From JAAYAY01 sp964429355 (GTDB lineage Bacteria; Planctomycetota; Planctomycetia; Pirellulales; Thermoguttaceae), in contig CAYSCH010000497.1 of NCBI GenBank assembly GCA_964429355.1, positions 1-6,026 of the forward strand: 6,026 bases of DNA. The letters run 5' to 3'. The notes below the pieces were generated by a model. The model made no database searches. It was not told where the DNA came from and saw nothing but the letters and a program-made list of their open reading frames with translations. Both the position numbers and the translations under genes were made by a program. Each line of letters begins with the position of its first letter. Positions within the stretch are counted from its first letter, which is position 1. Positions 1 through 6,026 of this stretch are shown piece by piece.

Positions 1-92
1 TGAGGCCACAGAAAGGCGGCCGGCCAAGAAAACAGCGAAACTAGTAATGTGTCCCTGGATTTCGTGGCACGTATCGCCTCAATGTAGCTTCC
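1..92 (+). other. Coding-like 5' edge upstream of the Rhs frame
   Basis: The Rhs reading frame stays open upstream of its first possible start (TTG at 93) back to position 48, where it meets TAA at 45-47. The extra residues (FRGTYRLNVASLPAG around 60-104) read like ordinary protein and run smoothly into the Rhs protein. A second frame (from position 4) encodes ETSNVSLDFVARIASM and ends at TAG 85-87. A single frameshift near 60-65 would join NVSLDF to RGTYRLN. I infer that the true 5' end of the gene was lost or frameshifted here. No ribosome-binding site or promoter is visible. Confidence 0.4.
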
Positions 93-2906
93 TTGCCCGC
101 CGGTACCGGGCTGCTGAAGATCCAGTTGTGGGATGGAGCCGTCGACTTCGGGGATCTGCTGCTGGAAGGTCAGCTTGACCTGGCCACGTTCAGCGACCAG
201 GCCAATTTTGACATGCGCGTCGATTCAACCATCGTCAGCCAGAATCTGCAGCTTGTATTCACCAGGTGGGACGAGCAGATGGGTTGGCTCCCTGTCCACC
301 TCTTTCCCGGTACCTTCACCCTCCAGAAACTCGAGTTCTACCGGAAGTACCAGTGGGACTACCACAACCGCATCACCAAGGCTGAGATTTACTCCCAGTC
401 GATGCCGGGCGACTCGAATCCGTACCGGCTTCTTTCGACCGTCGAATATGAGTACGACGTCCTCGGCAACCGCATCGCCAAACAGGTCAAGCAAAACGAT
501 TCCGGCAACAACCTGCAGCCTCTCCGCGATGAACTCTACGTCAACGAAAACGGCCAAGTGCTTCTCCAAGGCGATTATCTCTACCATGAGGGCAGCCCCT
601 ATCTGGCCCGGGAAACGCACAGCCTTTGGTCCCAGGCCGTCGACCAACTCCTGGCTACCGACGAACGTCGCTACGACGTCGACGGCAATCTGATCGCCGA
701 TTCCGACCGGCTCGTCTGGGCCTTGACCGACCACCAGGGAACCGTCCGCGACCTGATCGAACTGAGCGACTCGGGTGCCCTAGAGCAGGAGCACCTCACC
801 TACGGCGTATTCGGCCAGCCGCTCACCTGCGACGCCGTCTTCGATGCCTACGGCACGCCGGCCGATCCGACGGCCCTCTCCGCCGCTGTCAGTGCGCGTT
901 ACGGCGGCCGCGAATATGACTACGAAACCGAACTCTCCTACAACCGTGCCCGCTACTATGCCCCCACCGCCGGCCGGTTCCTCAGCGAAGATCCCCTTGG
1001 CTTCGCCGGTGGTGATTTGAATCTCTATCGGTATGCGGGCAATACGCCCACCAGTGCCAGCAGTCCCAGCGGTTCCGGTGCGGGGTATCTGGCCCAAGGT
1101 GGCAATGCCCATTGGACCGACTTCTTCTGGGAAGACTTTTCTTACTACATCGATCCCGTCCACAACGATCCCGGTGTCATGGGCAATGCCTTCATGGTCG
1201 GGAAGTTCGTCGGATGGGGAATGGCCGTAATGGGCGGGATCAGCGCCGCCGCAGTGGGTGGAACAGCGATTGCCGGTGGAGCCACGGTCAGTTCTCTCTT
1301 CAGCGTCGGCACGGTTGGAGCCGGAGCCTATTTCGGCAAGAGTGCCATCGTCTCCGGCGTCGAAACGGGCATCGAAACCTCTATCGCCTACGCCACGCGC
1401 GATGACAGCTTTAATGCCGCCTACGCCTTCGGACGCAACTTCGCCATCAACTCGGCCATCGGTTTCGTACCCGGTGCTGCCGAAGGAAGAATGGCCGCAA
1501 AGGCTGGCCGTCTCGGTCTCAACCTCGGAGCACGATTTGGAGACGACGCCGCTCGTTGGGGGTACAGGGCGGGTCGCTATGCGGTCCACGCCGGCCGTGA
1601 CATCGCCGTCGGCACCGCCGCCGACACGGCCTGGGCAGTTGGAATCGAGGGAAGCTCCGTCGGAAACGCCGTCACCCAGTCGTTCGTCGGCAACTTCGCC
1701 GGCCAAGGCATCGGCGACTTGCTGAGCACGGGCATCCGCCGCGTCATGCCCCATATCACAAGCCCCGGCCGTATCTGCTTCGCCGCGGGTACACTCGTCG
1801 AATTGGCAAACGCAGAGACCGAATCCGTATTTGTGCCCATCGAAGAAGTCCGACTCGGTGGGCGGGTCCACACAGATGCCCCGCTCGAGGTGGCCGCGAG
1901 CATTTCCGCCCAACGAGCATTCCATGCACACAGCCGCGCTGACTCGACCACCCCGTCGACTGGCGTCGTTTCCGATTCTTCCGACGATCCGCCTTCCCAA
2001 TTCAACTCCTCCCAGTGGCGAGTTGTCACTCTCCGCCTCATTTCCGCAGAAGACAGCGACGTGGAAGTCACCCTTCTCCGCCCGCTCCTCTGGCTGTCTC
2101 TCCAGGACGCGTTCCCCGGCTCGGTCATCTACCTTGACCTGCCGGAGCTCAATACGTCCGGTCCGATGCGCGTCGATTCGATCGAAACCGCCCCACCCGT
2201 CCAACCCGGCCCCGGCGCCCCGGTCACCGGCACGTTCCGTCACACGGCACACGAACTCGCCGAGGTCCGCCTCGAAGGCCTCGATGAACCAATCCGCTGC
2301 ACGCCACGCCACCCGTTCTGGAGCGTCACCCGCCATGGCTGGGTTCCAGCCTCGGAACTCCAGCCCGACGACGCTCTCCTTTCCACGACGGGTGCAATCA
2401 CCAAGGTGCAATCGGCCGTCGTTGAGAGGGCCGAAGAACCCGTCTACAATATTGAAGTCGACGGCGCCCATGTGTATCGGGTCTCGTCGTCGGGTGTGCT
2501 GGTTCACAATGCGAGCTTTGATGGGGCAAGGAGTGAAATCCTTAGCGCCCGACACTTGAGGCTCTTGGATGAAGGCATTGGCTTCAGGACCTTCGGGGAA
2601 CTCAAAGACTATCTCGGACCACCGCCACCGGGTCATGCGTGGCATCACATCGTTGGCCAAAACGCAGACAACATTGCGCGATTCGGTCCCGAATACATAC
2701 ACAATACTGCAAGCGTGATTGCCATTCCACACGGCAAAGGCTCCACGCACCTGGCGCAAATAGAAGCGTTCTTGAACTCACATCGGCCGGAAATTACCGG
2801 CCAAGGATTCAAGCGAGTACGAGATTGGGTGAAGACCAAGTCGTACCAATTTCAATACGAGTTTGGCGTGATAATGCTACGAAATAGCGGAGTCCCATTA
2901 CCATGA
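93..2906 (+). CDS. Rhs-family polymorphic toxin with Hint domain and C-terminal WHH nuclease
   Basis: This is a contact-dependent or secreted polymorphic toxin of about 937 residues. Residues 1-82 are unrecognised. YD/RHS repeats follow (YQWDYHNRITKAEIY at 86-100, YEYDVLGNRIAKQ, RRYDVDGNLIAD). The RHS-associated core spans about 208-320 (LTDHQGTVRDLIE, YNRARYYAPTAGRFLSEDPLGF, GGDLNLYRYAGNTP). Its end reads SSPSGSG, where the family has DPxGL, so core self-cleavage may be lost. Residues 363-425 are Gly/Ala-rich and hydrophobic, perhaps a translocation region. The pretoxin Hint domain runs from C562 (CFAAGTLV) through CTPRHPFW (736-743) to VLVHN (802-806), where release of the tip is expected. 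The final 131 residues form the toxin, with HAWHHIVGQN (848-857), IHNT (869-872) and a distal STHLAQI, which resembles HNH/EndoVII-like nucleases that cut nucleic acid in a target cell. Typical Rhs proteins are far longer, and the frame has no ATG before residue 41 and no visible ribosome-binding site, so the 5' end is probably missing. The stop overlaps the immunity gene by 4 bases. Family is certain; the exact toxin class and start are not. Confidence 0.88.
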   Translation: MPAGTGLLKIQLWDGAVDFGDLLLEGQLDLATFSDQANFDMRVDSTIVSQNLQLVFTRWDEQMGWLPVHLFPGTFTLQKLEFYRKYQWDYHNRITKAEIYSQSMPGDSNPYRLLSTVEYEYDVLGNRIAKQVKQNDSGNNLQPLRDELYVNENGQVLLQGDYLYHEGSPYLARETHSLWSQAVDQLLATDERRYDVDGNLIADSDRLVWALTDHQGTVRDLIELSDSGALEQEHLTYGVFGQPLTCDAVFDAYGTPADPTALSAAVSARYGGREYDYETELSYNRARYYAPTAGRFLSEDPLGFAGGDLNLYRYAGNTPTSASSPSGSGAGYLAQGGNAHWTDFFWEDFSYYIDPVHNDPGVMGNAFMVGKFVGWGMAVMGGISAAAVGGTAIAGGATVSSLFSVGTVGAGAYFGKSAIVSGVETGIETSIAYATRDDSFNAAYAFGRNFAINSAIGFVPGAAEGRMAAKAGRLGLNLGARFGDDAARWGYRAGRYAVHAGRDIAVGTAADTAWAVGIEGSSVGNAVTQSFVGNFAGQGIGDLLSTGIRRVMPHITSPGRICFAAGTLVELANAETESVFVPIEEVRLGGRVHTDAPLEVAASISAQRAFHAHSRADSTTPSTGVVSDSSDDPPSQFNSSQWRVVTLRLISAEDSDVEVTLLRPLLWLSLQDAFPGSVIYLDLPELNTSGPMRVDSIETAPPVQPGPGAPVTGTFRHTAHELAEVRLEGLDEPIRCTPRHPFWSVTRHGWVPASELQPDDALLSTTGAITKVQSAVVERAEEPVYNIEVDGAHVYRVSSSGVLVHNASFDGARSEILSARHLRLLDEGIGFRTFGELKDYLGPPPPGHAWHHIVGQNADNIARFGPEYIHNTASVIAIPHGKGSTHLAQIEAFLNSHRPEITGQGFKRVRDWVKTKSYQFQYEFGVIMLRNSGVPLP

Positions 2907-3580
2907 ACGAAGAAGTAAATTTGACTGATGAGTTCGAAAACACAGCTCGCCTATACGGCGAGGCAATTGCCGCCTCAGATGTCAACGCTGTTAATCATAA
3001 CGCCGACAGAATGAGCCGGCTATTTCAGCAACTTCTGACCTCATCCTCCGAACGTCGGCGTTTCTTATCGTTATTGAATCACGATGAAGCGGGTGTCCGC
3101 TTAATGGCGTCGGCGTTCGGACTTAGAATCGATGAACCGTCATCTATACGCGTGCTAGAGGCGCTGGCAAAGGACGGGCCTTTCTCCTTCGAAGCGAAGC
3201 AGTGTCTTGCCAGATGGAAAAGCGGTGAATGGGCGTTAGATGTACCACCGACGAACAAACAGGATTCAATTGATGGGATCGGCTCGTTTGCTGAAAACGT
3301 CGACGCTATCTCATTTGGGCGGTCGATTCCGCGGCGAGTTTCGCTATCGGAAGTCGTTGGCGTAGAGGACCTCGACGTGCGGATCGGGTGTGTAAACGTT
3401 TATTTTGCCAATATCATCGGCGTTGATGACAGCGGTGTCGAATTCTGCCCGAATTCCGATCCAGCGACGAAAGAGGAGACCCTTGCATGGACATGGGTTG
3501 TTCGACCGGATATGACACGAGCGATTCTTGAACAACTCGGCGAGCATGGTTTTGCAGAGGGAATTCGCCAACTTGCGTAA
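2903..3580 (+). CDS. Probable immunity protein, DUF2019-like N-terminal domain
   Basis: This 225-residue cytoplasmic protein probably neutralises the nuclease tip of the Rhs protein just upstream. Its ATG overlaps the toxin stop in an ATGA, and there is no good Shine-Dalgarno sequence, so translational coupling is likely. Residues 8-110 resemble DUF2019, a small alpha-helical HEAT-like family found among immunity proteins: YGEAIAASDVNAVNHNADRM, FLSLLNHDEAGVRLMASAFGL, SIRVLEALA, FSFEAKQCLARWKSGEW. Residues 120-225 are a second, mostly beta-rich looking segment that I do not recognise (VNVYFANIIGVDDSGVEF, AWTWVVRPDMTRAILEQLG). There is no signal peptide or membrane segment. The N-terminal coding sequence is visibly more AT-rich than the Rhs core, as is usual for recently exchanged toxin/immunity cassettes. 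Pairing with the toxin is inferred from position; the DUF2019 call rests on remembered family patterns. Confidence 0.75.
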   Translation: MNEEVNLTDEFENTARLYGEAIAASDVNAVNHNADRMSRLFQQLLTSSSERRRFLSLLNHDEAGVRLMASAFGLRIDEPSSIRVLEALAKDGPFSFEAKQCLARWKSGEWALDVPPTNKQDSIDGIGSFAENVDAISFGRSIPRRVSLSEVVGVEDLDVRIGCVNVYFANIIGVDDSGVEFCPNSDPATKEETLAWTWVVRPDMTRAILEQLGEHGFAEGIRQLA

Positions 3581-3863
3581 TGCCCCCGCTGACGTTTCTA
3601 GATACGATTCCGAGGACACGGAGGCAGAATGGTTCAATTAGTAATAACGCGGGTGGCACGGGATGGCTACTGTGATGCCCCGCACTCGGCGAATTGCTCC
3701 TGGCATGACTCTTGACATGACCATCGCAAACACGCCCCGGAGACCTGGACCCAAGATTGAGATTGAGAGACAAACCACCGGGAACCTCAACGCTGCCCGA
3801 ACATAACACCAGACATCCGCCGACTGCGGCTCGGCAAAGTTCCCCAATCGAGTACTGCTGTGA
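3581..3863. other. Intergenic stretch with no supported gene
   Basis: This 283-base segment separates the first toxin/immunity pair from the deaminase fragment. All frames hold only short, low-quality open stretches. The deaminase frame is blocked by TAA at 3804 and TGA at 3861. I looked for remnants of a Hint C-terminus (a VHN-type end) or an Rhs core that would mark a displaced toxin tip and saw none. A TTGACA at 3712 has no matching -10 box at the right distance. A GGAGG at 3620 lies 4 bases before an ATG (3629) that opens only a 28-residue frame with no recognisable content. Confidence 0.5.
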
Positions 3864-4274
3864 GGCCCGCCGAACCCGCTTACCCGCTCAACCACCTCAC
3901 GTAGCGTTCTCCTCCTCACCCGGGAGTTCCATTATGTCCTTCCACCAAATGCGCCGTCGCACACTCACCTCCTTCTCGCGAACCACACCGACCAAATCGG
4001 CCCCCATCGGAGCGATTGGCCGCACCGCAAAAGCATTCGCGGGACCCACTCGGAGATCGTTGCATTGGATCAGGCGATAAAGCTACGCCGCCAACTCGGA
4101 ATCGCCGTTGACAACGACTTCTCGCAGTTCTACGTCTACAACGTTTGGTTAAGCGGCAGCGGTGGTCGGATGGCCATTGGTGAGGCGGCTCCTTGTTGTC
4201 CCAACTGCAACTATCTGTTAAAAGGAGCCTGGGGATTGGCGGGGAGGATCGCCCACCTCAGAGACCCGCAATAG
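3864..4274 (+). pseudogene. Orphan C-terminal fragment of a YwqJ-like deaminase toxin
   Basis: This is an open frame of 136 codons after the TGA at 3861, ending with TAG 4272-4274. It carries the zinc-dependent deaminase signature in the right order and spacing: THSEIVALDQAIKLRRQ (the H-x-E motif, His codon at 4047 and Glu at 4053), a strand-like FYVYNVWLSG, and then APCCPNCNYLLKG (the C-x-x-C motif). About 50 residues separate the two. The downstream end (LLKGAWGLAG and a short tail) looks like a natural C-terminus. Members of this superfamily occur as toxin tips on Rhs and related proteins and deaminate bases in nucleic acids or nucleotides; the substrate cannot be read here. The frame has no ATG or GTG. 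The only candidate, TTG at 4065, lies after the His and Glu and would give an inactive product. It is therefore an orphan toxin tip or broken gene. A MORN-type antitoxin domain follows after 17 bases, as expected for a YwqJ/YwqK pair. The exact deaminase subfamily is uncertain. Confidence 0.6.
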
Positions 4275-4277
4275 GAG
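4273..4277 (+). promoter_or_regulatory. Candidate Shine-Dalgarno sequence for the MORN-EndoV gene
   Basis: AGGAG overlaps the stop codon of the deaminase fragment and lies 14 bases before the ATG at 4292. The spacing is longer than ideal. It is the best match in the region and favours 4292 over the upstream in-frame TTG at 4193, whose extra 33 codons overlap the deaminase CPNC motif in another frame. The arrangement suggests that the two frames were once translated as an operon. Confidence 0.35.
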
Positions 4278-4291
4278 TCAAAGGCAACAGA

Positions 4292-5566
4292 ATGGGAACA
4301 ACAGTGAAACGCATCGAGATTGGCGAGCTTGAGTACGAAGACTACTTGCGTTCCGAGATCAAGGTGTATCGCGGTCTGGGATTCACGGGATTTGCATATA
4401 GTCTGAGTGATACGGGTTACGTAACAGAAGAAATGCAGTACCGTGAGGGCTCGATGGACGGCATTTCCAGGTCATGGTACGAAAGTGGGCCATATGAATC
4501 GGAGGCCCAGGTAAGGTCGGGACATTCACACGGAGACCAATGGGAATGGCGCGAAAACGGAATGCTTAAGTTATGGCGGAATGTCATTCTCTCTCATACT
4601 CTCGAGGAGAAGATCTGGGACGAGCGAGGCCAGTTGGTCCAACATTGTTCCGTCGAGTCGGGAACAATCCGTCCGCTTCTCACTGCCGAACAGGTCGCTA
4701 GATTACTTGCCGAATTGCCGTTGCCGCCTCCGCTTCGGCCCGCACCCCATGATGACCAGAGGCTTTATCCGACACCTCCGCCGCCGCTCGGTGCCATCCG
4801 GCAAGGCAAAGATCGTTTCGACTTTACCGCCGGCTTGGAACTGGAGCGTGGTATTTGTGCCGAGAGCTTGCAGCAAGCACTCTCAAAACACGTCGTTTGC
4901 CACGATGATCTGCCCGCTCATGTTCGCACTGTCGCGGGCGTTGATGTAGCCTACGAAAACGATGGCAACGCCTACCAACGTGAAGGAAATCGGTATTTTG
5001 CCGCGGTCGTTGTCCACGATGCGTTGACGCTTGAGATCATCGAAACCCAGACCGCGACCGGCTATGCGGAATGCCCCTACATTCCGGGTTACTTTGCCTT
5101 TCGCGAGCTGCCATGCTTCGAGGAAGCATTCGCCAACCTGTGCGCGAAGCCCGACCTGGTAGTTTGCGACGGCCAGGGTATTGCCCACCAACACCGATGT
5201 GGCCTGGCAAGCCATTTTGGGCTGGTTTACGGAGTTCCCACGATAGGTTGTGGAAAGACGCACTTGATCGGCGAGTTCGATACACCTGGGAAAAATCGTG
5301 GCGATATCAGTGAGATCATCGATCACGGAGAGGTTATCGGCCGCGTGGTTCGGACACAGAACAATGTGCAACCTTTGTTTGTCTCGATTGGTCATCGAAT
5401 CTCCCTGCAAACCGCAACGGACTGGATCCTTCGAGTGACACCCGATTTTCGACAGCCGACGCCCATACGCTCCGCCAATCAAGCGGCTGCAGACCTGCGC
5501 AATAGAATATGTGGCCACTCGGCGTCCGACTCGGAATCGGATTCGGGGCCAGAGCATGGATCCTGA
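4292..5566 (+). CDS. nfi: MORN_2/YwqK-type antitoxin domain fused to endonuclease V
   Basis: This 424-residue protein has two parts in one uninterrupted frame. Residues about 30-116 hold MORN_2-type repeats like those of YwqK antitoxins (FTGFAYSLSDTGYVTEEMQY, REGSMDGISRSWYESG, RSGHSHGDQWEWRENGML). Residues 143-166 are a proline-rich linker. Residues about 190-404 are a full endonuclease V, which cuts the DNA strand near hypoxanthine and other deaminated bases to start repair; some family members cut inosine in RNA. The conserved motifs are AGVDVAYE (D218), PYIPGYFAFRE (PYIP strand-separating wedge, E272), VVCDGQGIAH (D293), GLASHFG, VPTIGCGK (K322) and IGHRIS (H368). D218, E272 and D293 match the E. 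coli catalytic D35, E89 and D110. E. coli EndoV is only about 220 residues, so the first ~185 residues are extra. No in-frame ATG or GTG lies just before the EndoV domain, so separate translation of EndoV is unlikely. A Ser/Asp/Glu tail (409-424) ends the protein. It follows a deaminase-toxin fragment by 17 bases, so I infer a role as immunity plus lesion repair. The EndoV call is very strong and the MORN call good. Confidence 0.9.
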   Translation: MGTTVKRIEIGELEYEDYLRSEIKVYRGLGFTGFAYSLSDTGYVTEEMQYREGSMDGISRSWYESGPYESEAQVRSGHSHGDQWEWRENGMLKLWRNVILSHTLEEKIWDERGQLVQHCSVESGTIRPLLTAEQVARLLAELPLPPPLRPAPHDDQRLYPTPPPPLGAIRQGKDRFDFTAGLELERGICAESLQQALSKHVVCHDDLPAHVRTVAGVDVAYENDGNAYQREGNRYFAAVVVHDALTLEIIETQTATGYAECPYIPGYFAFRELPCFEEAFANLCAKPDLVVCDGQGIAHQHRCGLASHFGLVYGVPTIGCGKTHLIGEFDTPGKNRGDISEIIDHGEVIGRVVRTQNNVQPLFVSIGHRISLQTATDWILRVTPDFRQPTPIRSANQAAADLRNRICGHSASDSESDSGPEHGS

Positions 5567-6026
5567 CAAAATAGTGCGAAATACAGCAAGGACCCCGCAA
5601 CTCATGTCCGCGACAGACCCATCGAAAGGGACGCGTGGCCCTCATCCACCGGGACGCACGCCGTGTGCCACTGCTTGCTTGCAAGCAGTGTGAAGCGGAG
5701 TTAGGTGTCCACTTCTCCTGCGAATACTCTATGACCGGTCAACCGCTTCTCCGGACCGTCTCTGATGAATTTGAGTCTCCGATCACTCGACACTGCGTGC
5801 CGGCAAACAATGGCCACCACCGTAGACTTCCCATCGCCACTATCCCTCTCTGATGCCTTCTGTTCAACAAAACACGCCTCGACGATCCGCCCTCGCCTCT
5901 CCTCCTCTCCCGTCATTGACCATTGACCGACCCCTCCAGCCTCTCCATACTGACGGACGAATCACCGTACTCTCGTCCGCAGAATAACGTCCTCGCCCCA
6001 TGCCCCACCGCTTCGACCAGGCCCTA
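5567..6026. other. Region without a supported gene to the right edge
   Basis: About 460 bases contain only short open frames without recognisable motifs on either strand. Visible structure is limited to the palindrome at 5669-5690, a pyrimidine-rich run on the + strand around 5880-5912, and a tandem 7-base duplication (CATTGAC twice, 5914-5927). No U-tract terminator follows the EndoV gene. The window ends before any convincing downstream gene begins. Confidence 0.5.
5669..5690. repeat. Perfect 10-bp inverted repeat (REP-like palindrome)
   Basis: The arms CACTGCTTGC (5669-5678) and GCAAGCAGTG (5681-5690) are exact reverse complements separated by TT, so a hairpin of about 9 bp with a 4-base loop can form. 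It lies about 100 bases after the EndoV stop. It lacks a following T-run, so it is not a classic intrinsic terminator. It could be an extragenic palindrome of the REP type or a regulator site. Only one copy is in the window. Confidence 0.55.

Noticed and set aside
1861..2280. ~100-residue expansion inside the Hint domain as a novel insertion
   Set aside because: The segment (LLRPLLWL, LDLPEL, VTGTF) resembles what I recall from other planctomycete Rhs-Hint proteins, so it seems to be a lineage feature and not new.
780..2759. Very long open frame (659 codons) on the minus strand
   Set aside because: It lies antisense to the clear Rhs gene. Its translation is a low-complexity run rich in Gly, Asp, Arg and Glu, as expected from the complement of a GC-rich gene, and shows no domain motifs.
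3629..3715. 28-residue open frame with GGAGG 4 bases before its ATG
   Set aside because: The spacing is short and the peptide has no recognisable feature or hydrophobic toxin-like segment. One weak ribosome-binding match is not enough.
3712..3745. TTGACA as a possible -35 box for the deaminase/EndoV pair
   Set aside because: No TATAAT-like hexamer follows at 16-18 bases.
3757..4080. 107-codon + strand open frame overlapping the deaminase fragment
   Set aside because: Its translation has no recognisable motif, while the other frame of the same DNA carries the ordered H-x-E and C-x-x-C deaminase signature.
4193..4291. Upstream TTG start that would add 33 residues to the MORN-EndoV protein
   Set aside because: It overlaps the conserved end of the deaminase in another frame, its extra residues are unlike the domain that follows, and ATG 4292 has a candidate Shine-Dalgarno sequence.
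4740..4870. Frameshift or separate start making EndoV an independent gene
   Set aside because: The frame from the MORN repeats through the linker into EndoV has no stop. The ATGs near 4748 are in a different frame with no EndoV similarity.
5669..5690. Intrinsic transcription terminator for the EndoV gene
   Set aside because: The hairpin is not followed by a T-rich run and lies about 100 bases past the stop.
5635..5916. Short overlapping open frames on both strands (72 codons +, 71 codons -)
   Set aside because: Neither has a ribosome-binding site, motif or sensible composition, and the + one reads straight through the palindrome.

Overview
The window (6,026 bases) looks like a polymorphic-toxin locus from a Planctomycetota-like bacterium. 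The taxonomic call is inferred from two things: the Rhs core and Hint region read like planctomycete Rhs proteins as I remember them (a ~100-residue segment with LLRPLLWL, LDLPEL and VTGTF between the Hint motifs), and the locus is GC-rich with loosely packed genes. No rRNA, tRNA, CRISPR array or insertion sequence is visible. All convincing genes are on the + strand.

Layout. (1) Positions 48-2906 hold a 5'-truncated or N-terminally reduced Rhs protein. Its parts in order are a short unrecognised N-terminal segment, YD/RHS repeats, the RHS-associated core, a Gly/Ala-rich hydrophobic stretch, a long planctomycete-type pretoxin Hint domain ending in VHN, and a 131-residue C-terminal toxin with a WHH nuclease signature (HNH/EndoVII-like). 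(2) Positions 2903-3580, overlapping the toxin stop by 4 bases (ATGA), encode its probable immunity protein: an N-terminal DUF2019-like helical-repeat half and an unrecognised C-terminal half. (3) Positions 3581-3863 have no convincing gene. (4) Positions 3864-4274 are an open frame without a usable start that encodes the C-terminal part of a deaminase-superfamily toxin (THSE ... CPNC, YwqJ-like): an orphan or broken toxin tip. (5) Seventeen bases later, positions 4292-5566 encode a 424-residue protein with N-terminal MORN_2/YwqK-type antitoxin repeats, a proline-rich linker and a complete endonuclease V domain with its catalytic Asp/Glu/Asp residues in place. (6) Positions 5567-6026 have no convincing gene and contain one perfect palindrome (5669-5690).

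How it may work. The first pair is a standard Rhs nuclease toxin with adjacent immunity. The second pair is the unusual part. In Bacillus subtilis a YwqJ-type deaminase toxin pairs with YwqK, a MORN-repeat antitoxin. Here a YwqK-like domain follows a deaminase-toxin tip but is fused to endonuclease V, the enzyme that nicks DNA next to deaminated bases (hypoxanthine in particular). This suggests a two-layer defence against deaminase toxins: the MORN part binds the toxin and the EndoV part starts repair of the lesions it makes. The architecture is read directly from the sequence; the function is inference. A chance fusion of an orphan immunity gene to a housekeeping nfi gene is the main alternative.
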